This document shows positions 24,723-33,031 of a DNA stretch of 64,000 nt, one piece after another. A program made the translations under genes and the position numbers. Within the stretch, counting starts at the first letter, position 1. Each line of letters begins with the position of its first letter. Under the pieces are notes generated by a model. It was given only the letters and a program-made list of their open reading frames with translations. It searched no databases and was not told the DNA's origin. The stretch is from Oceanospirillum sp048264105 (GTDB taxonomy: Bacteria; Pseudomonadota; Gammaproteobacteria; Pseudomonadales; Halomonadaceae): NCBI GenBank assembly GCA_048264105.1, contig JBLXDJ010000004.1, positions 477,232-541,231 on the forward strand, read 5' to 3'.

Positions 24723-26588
24723 TTACACCCCCGCTAAGGCATTGATCTGTCCGGGCAGGCGTAAAACAAACTCGGCGCCGCCCTCTTCGGGGTTTCGGGC
24801 GCTGATCGAACCGTGGTGTATCTCTGCAATGCTGCGACAGATGGCAAGCCCCATGCCCAGCCCTTTTTCCTTGGTGCTGTAGTGGGTGGTAAATACCCGC
24901 TCGATATTCTCGATGCCGGGGCCGTTGTCGCTCACCCGAATAACATAATAGTTATCTTCCCGGATCAGGGTGATATTGACTTTACCGTTGTCGACCGCTT
25001 TCTCAGCAAGTACCTCAATGGCATTGGAGAGCATGTTGATCATCAGCTGTTTAACCTGCACCTCGTTGGCGATGGCCGGTGCGTCTTCCAGATCTGAGTG
25101 AAAGTGCAATGCGACCCCGTTTTTATCGGCTCTTAACCGGCACAGATCGAGACTTTGCTGCAGGGTTTTAACCAGATCGAGCTTTTGCTGAGGGAAATCA
25201 TTCCGTCCCAGTTGCGACCTTGCCTGCTGGACAATCTGAGAGGCGATATCTGCCTGTTGCATCAGGTGCTCAAGGCTCTGGTGCAGCTTGTCGTTATTTA
25301 GCGCTTTGTCCTGGCTGAAATTGATAGCAGACAAGGCGTAGTTCTGAATGGCCGCCAGAGGCTGATTGATCTCGTGGGCGATGGTGGTTGCCATTTCGGC
25401 AATGGCCATCTGGTTCTGGCGGAAGTTCATCAGCTCATCGGCTTCTTTTTCCAGCTGCTCGGCCCTGATCTTATCGCTGACATCCCTCAGGGTGACGTAG
25501 TAGATCCCCTGCTTGTCGTACATCACCAGGTTAAAGTGCAGCTCAATCTGAAGGTTCGCCTTTTGCAGAGGCGCAGGCAGGTGAGCCTCATCCAGCCGAT
25601 AACAGCCGTGTTCCAGGGGCTGAGAACCGAACATTGCCTCGAAGTCCTGTTTGATCAGCTGTTCAAGGGGCTGATCGAGAACATTCATCGCTTCCTGGTT
25701 GGCGTCAATAATCCGGTAGCGTTCTTCATCTTCCAGTCGGAAGCTTTCAACAATCAGCAGCGCATCAACATTGCGGTGGAACAGGGCGCGGTAACGTTTC
25801 TGGCTGTTCTGCAGCATGTTGGTCAGCAGGCGTGCTGATTCACGGCCTTCCGCCACTTCATTGGTTCGCTCAACCAGTTTCGCATGGGCTTCCTGCTGAC
25901 GATTGTGGTAGCGGAAGTTGTTTTCCTGCAGCTGGTTGTAAGCATCGACCAGCTCCTGAATCTCTTTTGGATCAGAAGCGCGCTGGGTTATCTGGCGCAG
26001 ATGGTCGGGGCGGGAAACGGAGATCTCGCTGATCAGGTAGTTCAGACGTTTTTGTACTTTACGCTGCAGAAAAATAAGAAGTGCCAGTAAAGGCAGAATA
26101 AATTTCAGTGTGCCGATAGCAGCAATAGCGGCACCGGACTGAGTGCGGCCCTGCAGAAGAATCTCGGGGTTGTAATGCAGCGTGACATTACCCAGCAGCA
26201 GGCGCTGTCCCTGACTGTTCGTATAACTCAGGGGTTTGCTGGCGATAATCGGAGCCAGTTTGATGTTCTGACTGTTGTTGCGGCTGCGCAGATAAATACG
26301 GGAGAACTGATCCGAGATCATCAGATAATCGACGTACTGTTCCTGAAACAGGCTGTCACCGATCAGGTCGATGGTTTCCGAGTCGGCATCATAAAGCGCC
26401 TTGGAAAGAATCGGTAAAATCAGACCGATGTGCTTGTCGACATGAGCACGGGTGTTGGTGACGCTGGCCTGATAATAAAGATAGATCTGAAATGCGGATA
26501 AAAGGATAACCGTGATCAGCAGAGGAAGGATGACCAGGCGAACTAACTGATTTATAAGAGAAAGTTTTTTTGGGTATTCCATTGCCAT
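24723..26588 (-). CDS. Sensor histidine kinase (FixL/DctS-like transmitter)
   Basis: 621 residues. First membrane helix about 18-40, periplasmic sensor about 41-150, second helix about 155-175, coiled coil, PAS-like domain about 265-375 (YRALFHRNVDALLIVESFRL), HisKA with His405 in ATTIAHEINQPLAAIQNYAL, and an ATPase domain with VSDNGPGIE and KGLGMGLAICRSI. The HEINQPL form groups it with kinases that pair with FixJ-type regulators, as here. The small periplasmic domain could dock the binding protein at 22630. Confidence 0.9.
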   Translation of the reverse strand: MAMEYPKKLSLINQLVRLVILPLLITVILLSAFQIYLYYQASVTNTRAHVDKHIGLILPILSKALYDADSETIDLIGDSLFQEQYVDYLMISDQFSRIYLRSRNNSQNIKLAPIIASKPLSYTNSQGQRLLLGNVTLHYNPEILLQGRTQSGAAIAAIGTLKFILPLLALLIFLQRKVQKRLNYLISEISVSRPDHLRQITQRASDPKEIQELVDAYNQLQENNFRYHNRQQEAHAKLVERTNEVAEGRESARLLTNMLQNSQKRYRALFHRNVDALLIVESFRLEDEERYRIIDANQEAMNVLDQPLEQLIKQDFEAMFGSQPLEHGCYRLDEAHLPAPLQKANLQIELHFNLVMYDKQGIYYVTLRDVSDKIRAEQLEKEADELMNFRQNQMAIAEMATTIAHEINQPLAAIQNYALSAINFSQDKALNNDKLHQSLEHLMQQADIASQIVQQARSQLGRNDFPQQKLDLVKTLQQSLDLCRLRADKNGVALHFHSDLEDAPAIANEVQVKQLMINMLSNAIEVLAEKAVDNGKVNITLIREDNYYVIRVSDNGPGIENIERVFTTHYSTKEKGLGMGLAICRSIAEIHHGSISARNPEEGGAEFVLRLPGQINALAGV

Positions 26589-26798
26589 ATCCAGTTTGCC
26601 TTATGCCATCAGTATACCTTTGACAGCTTTATTATGCCCTAGGGAAAACCCTGAAAGAAAATGGTAGTGAACCGAGTGGCTGAATAACAAGCTTTAACGC
26701 AAACTTACATACGTTGTCCGGCTAACGGCACGGGATCAGATTTAACCTGATCTTTTCAAAGCTGAACGACCAGATTAAGCAGCGTAAGGAATCTCAGC

Positions 26799-27386
26799 AT
26801 GACCATCGAACAACCCGCTCCAGTCTTCGCTACCACGAAGCCTTCCACCGGAGGTCCGATGAGTAAATTAGCCAATCATGATTCTCTGACAGGTTTACTT
26901 TGTCGGTCGGCTTTTGAAATTGACAAAAACAGCCCCGCTTTCCTGAATCAGGTCTCTGCTGTTTTTCTGATCGATTTTGACCGTTTCTCCCACATTAACA
27001 GGGATCACGGCAGAGCTATAGGCGACTTTGTGCTGGCAATGTCTGCTGACCGTTTAGCCAGTCTGATTTATGACGTAGAGCATGTTTGTTACCGCTATGA
27101 AGGTGACCGCTTTATACAGTTGCTGCTTTCAGACGAACCTCTGAATCCATCGCTTCTTGAATCCATTGCCAAAGAGATTCAGAGCCAGTTACAGCGTGGT
27201 ATTCGTCTTTCGGACCGTGATATTGAGCTGTCCTGCACAGTGACCGTTGCAGAAAGAAAAGACGATGTACCACTAAATACTCTTCTGACCGAGGCGCTGC
27301 TTTACAGTGCAGAACTGAAATATCAGGGGCCGGGTCAGGTTCATATTCTCTCTTCCGGTGGGGAAGCAGAGTCACAGGTCTCTTAA
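26799..27386 (+). CDS. Degenerate GGDEF-domain protein
   Basis: 195 residues. The GGDEF fold is clear (ANHDSLTGLLCRSAFE; VFLIDFDRFSHINRDHGRAIGDFVL), but the catalytic signature is YEGDRF in place of GGDEF, so the Gly-Gly turn and the catalytic acid are changed. It is unlikely to make cyclic di-GMP and may instead bind GTP or a partner. No sensory or membrane segment precedes the domain. It is a single-gene unit: AAGGA upstream and a strong terminator at 27442. An HD-GYP protein lies at 33714. Confidence 0.8.
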   Translation: MTIEQPAPVFATTKPSTGGPMSKLANHDSLTGLLCRSAFEIDKNSPAFLNQVSAVFLIDFDRFSHINRDHGRAIGDFVLAMSADRLASLIYDVEHVCYRYEGDRFIQLLLSDEPLNPSLLESIAKEIQSQLQRGIRLSDRDIELSCTVTVAERKDDVPLNTLLTEALLYSAELKYQGPGQVHILSSGGEAESQVS

Positions 27387-27441
27387 TGAATGCCAATCGC
27401 AATCGTTGAGTGAATGCAGGCCGAACAGGCTGTTGCTCTTG

Positions 27442-27468
27442 GGGGACATTGGATGTCCCCATTTTTTT
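27442..27468 (+). terminator. Rho-independent terminator after the GGDEF-like gene
   Basis: GGGGACAT/ATGTCCCC arms around TGG with a run of seven T. Confidence 0.9.
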
Positions 27469-27469
27469 G

Positions 27470-27686
27470 TCTGCAGTTTTTCCGGTTCTCCTTTTTCTTC
27501 TCTCTTTTCTCCTTTCCGGTTGTCTTTAACTTTTCTTTCTGCCGGAATATCACGCTGATTTGATCTGAATCCAATCCTTGTCTTTTTCTTACTGCTTTTC
27601 ATCTGCTTGTCATTTCGCGGTTGCAGCATGGGTTTTGCAGCGCGTGCAGCTGTGTTCCTCAATGATGTAATGCAAAGGTAATCGCT
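27470..27686 (+). other. Gene-free stretch with a polypyrimidine tract
   Basis: The 300 bases between the GGDEF-like gene and the PhoX-like gene hold the terminator at 27442 and, from about 27475 to 27543, a nearly pure C/T tract on the plus strand. No open reading frame or promoter is convincing. The PhoX-like ATG at 27687 has AAAGG nearby. Confidence 0.5.
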
Positions 27687-29678
27687 ATGATCACGAAGCA
27701 ATGGGATGCTGACGAAGATATGCGCATCAGTCCGGTTAAACACCCTGATATCAACCAGTTACTGCAACTAAGTCAGGCTGAAGCGGCAGAGATTAATACG
27801 GAAATTAAGAAAGCGAGCAGTGCCAGAACGGAGTCTGATGTTTTATCCGGTCAGAACTTTTCATTTTCCGGCCTGCCCCATGGTGTTGATAGCACGCATC
27901 ACGTGGCAGAAGGCTATCGGGCCGATATTCTGATTCGTTGGGGTGATCCGGTAACCGATGATGCGCCTGAGTTTAATCCGTTGAAGCAGACCCCTTACGC
28001 CCAGTCCCGCCAGTTTGGTTACAACAACGATTTTGTTGGCTTTTTTCCGTTGCCAAGGGGATCTCATAATCCTGATCGCGGACTGTTGGCGGTTAATCAT
28101 GAATACACGACCCGCAAGCTGATGTTTCCTAAGCATGAGAAAGGTAACAAGCATCAGGGCAAAAAAAGTGATTATGAACAGGTGCTCTGCGAAATTGAGA
28201 TGGCGGCCCATGGCCTGAGTGTGATTGAGATTGAGAAGGACCGGAAAGGTCGCTGGCGGCGCGTGCGCTTCAGCCCTTATAACCGCAGAGTAAGTCCGCT
28301 GAAGAGTGTATTGGATATCTCCGGGCCTGCTGCGGGGCATGATCGGCTCAAAACTCACTACGACCCGAAAGGCCGGCACGTAATCGGCACGTTAAATAAC
28401 TGTGCCGGTGGACTCACGCCCTGGGGAACCTTGCTGACCGCAGAAGAAAATTTTAACGGTTACTTTTCCGGCAGGAAGAAACACCATCCGGAGAAGGACA
28501 AGCTGAAACGCTACGGCATTCCGGGAAAATGGTTTAACTGGGGGCAGTTCCACGACCGGTTTGATATTGAAAAAGAACCTAACGAAGTGAACCGATTTGG
28601 CTGGATGGTTGAGCTGGATCCCTATGATCCCCATGCCCGACCGGTTAAACGTACCGCTCTCGGCCGCTTCAAGCACGAAGGGGCAGCGATCACCGTTAAT
28701 GATGATGGTCGTGTGGTGGTTTATTCCGCAGATGACCAGAATGGCGAGTACCTGTACAAGTTTGTCAGTCACGGTCGCTATGATCCCCACAGCCGCCGGG
28801 CCAATTTCAGTCTGCTGGATGAGGGCACGCTGTTTGTGGCGCACTTTGAAGGCGATGGCACTCTTAAATGGCTGCCGCTGAGACATGGCCATGGACCGCT
28901 GACTAAAAAGAATGGTTTTGAGAGTCAGGCTGATGTAGTGATTGATGCCCGACTGGCTGCGGATTATCTGGGGGCGACGCCTCTTAATCGGCCGGAAGAT
29001 GTCACCGTTAACCCCAAAGATAAGAGTGTCTATCTGATGTTGCTAGCGGATACAGAAAACCACCAGCATCGGGATGGCCAGATTCTTCAGCTGCAGCCTC
29101 CCGCTGGTGATCATGCCAGCGACCATTTTAGTTGGAACGTGATGCTGAAAACTGATCATGCTGAAGGGGCTGCGCGCAAAGGCAGTGCTGCGAAGAAAGA
29201 TAAGGCTGCCCAGAAAGACGGTCTTGCCCGACCTATAAAAGCGCAGGCGTTATCTGAGGGTTCAGATCCGTGCCAACCGGAAGAGGGCTGGTTTATTGCT
29301 CCGGATAACTTTGCCGTCGATGGTCGCGGGCGTCTGTGGGTGACAACAGATCAGGGGGAGGATTGGGCGAAAACCGGTTCGACAGATGGGATCTGGGCTG
29401 TGGAAACTCAGGGTAAGCAGCGGGGAGAAGCACGGATGTTTTTCCGGGTTCCGGTTGGTGCCGAGATGGCAAGCCCCGCGTTCACCCCGGACGATAAAAC
29501 GCTTTTCGTTGCGGTTCAGCATCCGGGCTGTGATGGTGCTAAGGATTTCCCGCCTTTTGCCCGGGAATCCACCTTTGAAGACCCGGTCACCCGTTGGCCG
29601 GACTTTAAAGCGAAGATGCCGCCCCGACCTTCTCTGGTGGTGATAACCAAGAAAGATGGTGGTCTGGTGGGCGGCTGA
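27687..29678 (+). CDS. PhoX-like (DUF839) phosphatase family protein
   Basis: 663 residues. Family landmarks: ADILIRWGDPVTDDAPEF, NNDFVGFFPLP, GLLAVNHEYTTRKLMFP, NNCAGGLTPWGTLLTAEENFNGYF, RFGWMVELDPYDP, KRTALGRFKHEGAA, NRPEDVTVNPKD, DNFAVDGRGRLWVTTDQG. PhoX enzymes are Ca/Fe-dependent phosphatases with a beta-propeller fold; the E of NHEYT and the CAGGxTPWGT loop hold metals. Unlike typical PhoX, no Tat or Sec signal is visible at the N terminus. A Lys/Ala-rich insert near residue 500 (AARKGSAAKKDKAAQKDG) is unusual. No Pho box was recognised. Confidence 0.85.
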   Translation: MITKQWDADEDMRISPVKHPDINQLLQLSQAEAAEINTEIKKASSARTESDVLSGQNFSFSGLPHGVDSTHHVAEGYRADILIRWGDPVTDDAPEFNPLKQTPYAQSRQFGYNNDFVGFFPLPRGSHNPDRGLLAVNHEYTTRKLMFPKHEKGNKHQGKKSDYEQVLCEIEMAAHGLSVIEIEKDRKGRWRRVRFSPYNRRVSPLKSVLDISGPAAGHDRLKTHYDPKGRHVIGTLNNCAGGLTPWGTLLTAEENFNGYFSGRKKHHPEKDKLKRYGIPGKWFNWGQFHDRFDIEKEPNEVNRFGWMVELDPYDPHARPVKRTALGRFKHEGAAITVNDDGRVVVYSADDQNGEYLYKFVSHGRYDPHSRRANFSLLDEGTLFVAHFEGDGTLKWLPLRHGHGPLTKKNGFESQADVVIDARLAADYLGATPLNRPEDVTVNPKDKSVYLMLLADTENHQHRDGQILQLQPPAGDHASDHFSWNVMLKTDHAEGAARKGSAAKKDKAAQKDGLARPIKAQALSEGSDPCQPEEGWFIAPDNFAVDGRGRLWVTTDQGEDWAKTGSTDGIWAVETQGKQRGEARMFFRVPVGAEMASPAFTPDDKTLFVAVQHPGCDGAKDFPPFARESTFEDPVTRWPDFKAKMPPRPSLVVITKKDGGLVGG

Positions 29679-29685
29679 TCTGTTG

Positions 29686-29726
29686 AAATGCCCGCTTGTC
29701 TGATGACAGGACGCGGGCATTTTTTT
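29686..29726 (+). terminator. Terminator between convergent genes
   Basis: ATGCCCGC/GCGGGCAT arms with a 17-base loop and seven T. It touches the stop codon of the minus-strand hydrolase gene. Confidence 0.85.
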
Positions 29727-30255
29727 ATGGGCAGGCTTTTTCCAGCGGTTCCAGAAAGAGTAAAAAGTCCTCTTCAATAAAATTCATACTGTCTCCCAGC
29801 CGATGGTCGTCAGCGACCAGATGGATTTTGCAATCCAGCTTCTGACTCAGATCATTCGAGTTAACCCAGGGGATAATGCGGTCGAACAAGCCGTGAACCA
29901 GATAGACAGAATCGGCTTTGATCTCCGGCCATTGTACCGGGTAGTTTTCCAGCCCCAGCGCGGGAGCCATCAGAAACATACCAGCGGCTCTGTAGGATTG
30001 GCTGGCGCGTGCTGCCACGTAGCCCCCCATGCTGGAACCCACCAGAACCAGCTCTTTGGCGGGGACTTTTGTCTCCGCTAAATAGGCGTTCAGCATTTTT
30101 ACCCGGCTTTCCGGATCGTCCGGGTCATCAGCACTCAGATAGTTTAAGGCGCTGAACTCATGGCCGCGTTCGTTAGCGATCCGGGAAAAAAGCTGACCCT
30201 TATTACCCCAGGGGCCGCTCTCTTTTCCGTGAATAAAGCAGATATGTAACGGCAT
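29725..30255 (-). CDS. Small alpha/beta hydrolase, YqiA/esterase-like
   Basis: 176 residues. N-terminal FIHGKESGPWGNKG, nucleophile elbow GSSMGG (Ser near 74), Asp in LVHGLFDRIIPW and His in VADDHRLGDS form the expected triad. It lacks a signal peptide and is likely cytosolic. The short form without a lid resembles YqiA-type esterases with broad acyl substrates; physiological substrate unknown. Starts at the ATG at 30255. Confidence 0.82.
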   Translation of the reverse strand: MPLHICFIHGKESGPWGNKGQLFSRIANERGHEFSALNYLSADDPDDPESRVKMLNAYLAETKVPAKELVLVGSSMGGYVAARASQSYRAAGMFLMAPALGLENYPVQWPEIKADSVYLVHGLFDRIIPWVNSNDLSQKLDCKIHLVADDHRLGDSMNFIEEDFLLFLEPLEKACP

Positions 30256-30318
30256 AACGGCTCCGATTTTAAATAAATGTAAGCGTGAAACGTGTCGTGT
30301 CAGTTTTACCGGCAGGGT

Positions 30319-31023
30319 TCAGGTCGGTGCAATCCCTGTGGCCTTTTCCCGGTAGCCCAGCGGCTTTTCCCTGCGGTCGCCAATCACTTTAGCCGGATTG
30401 CCCGCTACGATAGCAAACTCGGGCACATCTTGGGTAACCATGGCGTTCATTGCGATAACGGCATGATCGCCAATGTTCACCCCATCACGAACACCAGCCC
30501 CGGCTCCAATCCAGACATCTTTGCCGATCACAATGCCTTTGGAGCTGTTAGCCTGTTGATAGATGGGCATATCGGCGGCGATACCGTGATCAAATGCGTA
30601 GAGTTTGACCTGATTGGCGATGCGGGTCTGATCGCCAATGATGATACCGGCCTTGCCGCCATCAAAAGAGCAACCGTGGTTGATAGCAACCTCGCGACCG
30701 ATTGTCAGAGGGCCATGCAAAAAGCAGTTAGCGGCCACAAAGCTCTCTTCACCCAGGGTGATAGCGCGACCCGGTTCCGCAAACAGGGCGGCCTCCGGCG
30801 AGATAAACACCTTGTCGGCGATCTGGAGGGTCTCAAGCTGCATCAGCGTCTGCTGCAGCTCATCCTGCCAGGGCTTTGCCCACTGCAAATGCTTTGATTT
30901 CAGGCGGTAATAGAGCCAGGGCATCCAGCTCAGGCGTTTTTTATGCTGGGCCTGATAAAACTCCGGCGGTTTTTTCCCGGTCATGATCTGCTTGTGTGCT
31001 CTCATCGACAATAAAGCCAACAT
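30319..31023 (-). CDS. Hexapeptide-repeat acyltransferase
   Basis: About 234 residues. Left-handed beta-helix repeats run through ITLGEESFVAANCFLHGPLT, IGREVAINHGCSF, IIIGDQTRIANQVKLYAF, then KGIVIGKDVWIGAGAGVRDGVNIGDHAV and VPEFAIVAGNPAKVIGDR, the ending of O-acetyltransferases. The substrate is unknown. Only a weak ribosome site precedes the ATG at 31023; starts further in are possible. It lies 27 bases after the reductase-like gene, probably in one transcript. Confidence 0.8.
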   Translation of the reverse strand: MLALLSMRAHKQIMTGKKPPEFYQAQHKKRLSWMPWLYYRLKSKHLQWAKPWQDELQQTLMQLETLQIADKVFISPEAALFAEPGRAITLGEESFVAANCFLHGPLTIGREVAINHGCSFDGGKAGIIIGDQTRIANQVKLYAFDHGIAADMPIYQQANSSKGIVIGKDVWIGAGAGVRDGVNIGDHAVIAMNAMVTQDVPEFAIVAGNPAKVIGDRREKPLGYREKATGIAPT

Positions 31024-31050
31024 TTTGCCAGATCGAAACGGTTGGGCAAG

Positions 31051-31980
31051 CTATCTGCCGGAATTGTCCTCAAGCCAGCGCTTTAAAATCTGATCAAACG
31101 GTGTGTGTTGCAGTTTACCGCTCTGTTGCTTTTGCCATTGACGACCATCCAGTAAAACCGGTTGTTGCCACAGGTAGCGCATCTTATTCACCTCTCTCAG
31201 CAAGGGGCTGAACAAGCCGGCAAGGGAGATAAACCACCAGGGAAAGGCGGATACTTTTACCGGAAGACCCAGTCTGTGACAGGCTTCCAGCCAGTCCGAC
31301 TTATCCAGTCTCAGGCCGGGATCATGCAGCACCTGCCAGTCCGGCAGGGGTGAATCCAGAAGCTCCGCACTGTTGGCGCAAAGATCCGGCAGATAGCACC
31401 AGAAATGAACATGCTGGCTGTTGTGGGGCAGGGCCAGTTTTATGCCGGAACGGTGTTTTTTGATGATTCGGCTGAACCAGGTATCAGCGCTGTCGGGGCT
31501 GATAAAGTCGCCGGCGCGAACGATAAGGACTTTTGCTCCCTGCTTGCTCGCCTGCAGAAGGCGGTTTTCCATTCGCTGCCGAATCTCTCCTTTATCGGTG
31601 GGCGGCTGCATCGGCGTGTTTTCGTTAATTGGCGACTCTGAAGGGGCGAAGGCATACACATTACCGGGAAAAAGTAACCGGATACCGTATTGCTCTGCCG
31701 CTTTTACGCTGGGCTCCAGGGTTTTCATGGCCAGCTGGTGCCACTGGTGATAGGGCGGATTTGCGGCATAGACAATCAGATCCGTATTCTTTGCAGCCTC
31801 AGCAACAAGTTGCTCATCTTCTGCGGCCCCTGCAATCACCGTACTGCTCCCGGGAAGCCAGTCGGGCTTTTTTGCCGGATCTCTGAGTAATACCTTTAAT
31901 TGCCAACCCCGATTGAGCAGTGCCTTGCTCATTTCTGACCCGAAGTTACCGTTGATTCCGATGATCAGTGCCTTTTTCAT
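31051..31980 (-). CDS. NAD(P)-binding Rossmann-fold protein (NmrA/epimerase-like)
   Basis: 309 residues. Rossmann start MKKALIIGINGNFGSEMSKA (G-x-x-G-x-x-G pattern), DLIVYAANPPYHQW, LLFPGNVYAFAP and a YxxxK-like position replaced by a Gly-rich stretch make it an atypical short-chain reductase/epimerase. It may act as a redox-sensing regulator or a reductase; the substrate cannot be read. It shares a strand and small gap with the acyltransferase. Confidence 0.8.
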   Translation of the reverse strand: MKKALIIGINGNFGSEMSKALLNRGWQLKVLLRDPAKKPDWLPGSSTVIAGAAEDEQLVAEAAKNTDLIVYAANPPYHQWHQLAMKTLEPSVKAAEQYGIRLLFPGNVYAFAPSESPINENTPMQPPTDKGEIRQRMENRLLQASKQGAKVLIVRAGDFISPDSADTWFSRIIKKHRSGIKLALPHNSQHVHFWCYLPDLCANSAELLDSPLPDWQVLHDPGLRLDKSDWLEACHRLGLPVKVSAFPWWFISLAGLFSPLLREVNKMRYLWQQPVLLDGRQWQKQQSGKLQHTPFDQILKRWLEDNSGR

Positions 31981-32178
31981 TGTCGGGGCTTCCTGTGAGT
32001 TAAACTGTTGGTCTGCGTGGAAGGGCTATTTTATTCTTCTTCAGTAAAATGAAGCAGTTCTTTTCCGTAATGATTTCAGCTTTTACATATTGAGCTGGCG
32101 CGGAATAATGCCGGGGTGGTTATTAACCATCAGCCAATGGCTGAAAAGAACTCTTAACCGATTGAAAGTGAACTGATT

Positions 32179-32505
32179 ATGTCGACCCATTGTGACGATC
32201 CGGAGAACAAAAGAGTGACAGGGGAAAAGGCCGAAACAGGTGTAGGCGTTTTTGATCCTCTGGGTGAAAAAAGTGTGCGGCCTTTTGATATCGATCCCCT
32301 TGTTTGCCCGCTGTGTCAGCAGCCAAACCACTGCCTGAATCTTGGTGCAGCTGATGTGGATCGCAGCTGCTGGTGCAATGATCCGGCGATTAGCTTTCCG
32401 GAATCCCTGCTGTCACAGATTCCCCCGGAACAGCGGAGAAAGGCCTGTGTCTGTCGTGACTGTGCCCTCCGGCATCAGCAAGCGCAAGCATCCAAACATC
32501 CTTAA
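32179..32505 (+). CDS. Cysteine-rich CWC-type small protein
   Basis: 108 residues. The core DPLVCPLCQQPNHCLNLGAAD ... CWCND followed by CVCRDCALRH is the Cys pattern of PF14375 (Cys-rich CWC), predicted to bind one or two metal ions such as zinc. Unknown role; such proteins often stand near merR-like genes. No signal peptide. The N-terminal 35 residues look unstructured, so an internal start is possible. Confidence 0.75.
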   Translation: MSTHCDDPENKRVTGEKAETGVGVFDPLGEKSVRPFDIDPLVCPLCQQPNHCLNLGAADVDRSCWCNDPAISFPESLLSQIPPEQRRKACVCRDCALRHQQAQASKHP

Positions 32506-32564
32506 GCAAGCATTAATCAGCGTAAATACCAGTAAGCTCACAACGAATAGTCAAAGGAATCTGA

Positions 32565-32921
32565 ATGTATATCGGTGAAGCCGCCAAACGAACCGGATTA
32601 TCGGTCAAAGCGATTCGTCTCTATGAAGAGATGGGCTTAATCGACCCTCCAGCCAGAGAGGGGCGTTATCGGGTTTATACGAAAACCGATCTGGAATTGC
32701 TGAAACTTATTGTGGAGGCAAAGCAGCTGGGCGTTAAACTTAATGAGCTGAAAAGTGTGATTCTGTTTCGTGACGGAGAACCTGACTGGCCGCGGATCGG
32801 GCGTTTTCTGCTGCAGGTTAAAGAGCGCCTGCTTAAGGAGCAGGCGGCTATCGACCGCAAACTGGCCAGTGTTGATCTCTGTCTTAGCTCCCTCAGCCAG
32901 TGTCCCGAAGCGGTCTCTTAA
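32565..32921 (+). CDS. MerR-family transcriptional regulator
   Basis: 118 residues, start with AAAGGA seven bases upstream. MerR HTH and wing: MYIGEAAKRTGLSVKAIRLYEEMGLIDPP, then GRYRVYTKTDLELLKLIVEAKQLGVKLNELKSV. The C-terminal dimer helix ends in DLCLSSLSQCPEAVS with two Cys, possible ligands for a metal or redox signal. It lies directly upstream of an operator-promoter at 32966 that has the MerR form, so it should control the NAD(P)H oxidoreductase at 33032 and perhaps itself. Confidence 0.88.
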   Translation: MYIGEAAKRTGLSVKAIRLYEEMGLIDPPAREGRYRVYTKTDLELLKLIVEAKQLGVKLNELKSVILFRDGEPDWPRIGRFLLQVKERLLKEQAAIDRKLASVDLCLSSLSQCPEAVS

Positions 32922-32965
32922 ACTCCTTTCTGACGCCTTGCTGAAACTTGCGGCTTACTTCTTTG

Positions 32966-32997
32966 TTGACTCTGCCCCTAGGGGCAGAGCTTAGACT
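32966..32997 (+). promoter_or_regulatory. MerR-type promoter/operator with 20-bp spacer
   Basis: -35 TTGACT (32966-32971) and -10 TAGACT (32992-32997) are separated by 20 bases. The spacer region holds a perfect 20-base palindrome (32970-32989, half site CTCTGCCCCT). MerR proteins twist such overlong spacers into an active form. This is textbook geometry and points to control of the gene at 33032 by the regulator at 32565. Confidence 0.85.
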
Positions 32998-33031
32998 CCA
33001 CCCATTCTCAATATGCGATGGAGTAATCAAT

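Noticed and set aside
26799..27386. Active diguanylate cyclase
   Set aside because: The GGDEF signature reads EGDRF; the Gly-Gly turn and key acid are not conserved.
32948..33031. Upstream in-frame start for the NAD(P)H oxidoreductase
   Set aside because: It would translate the MerR-type promoter/operator itself; the ATG at 33032 fits the family start and has a ribosome site.
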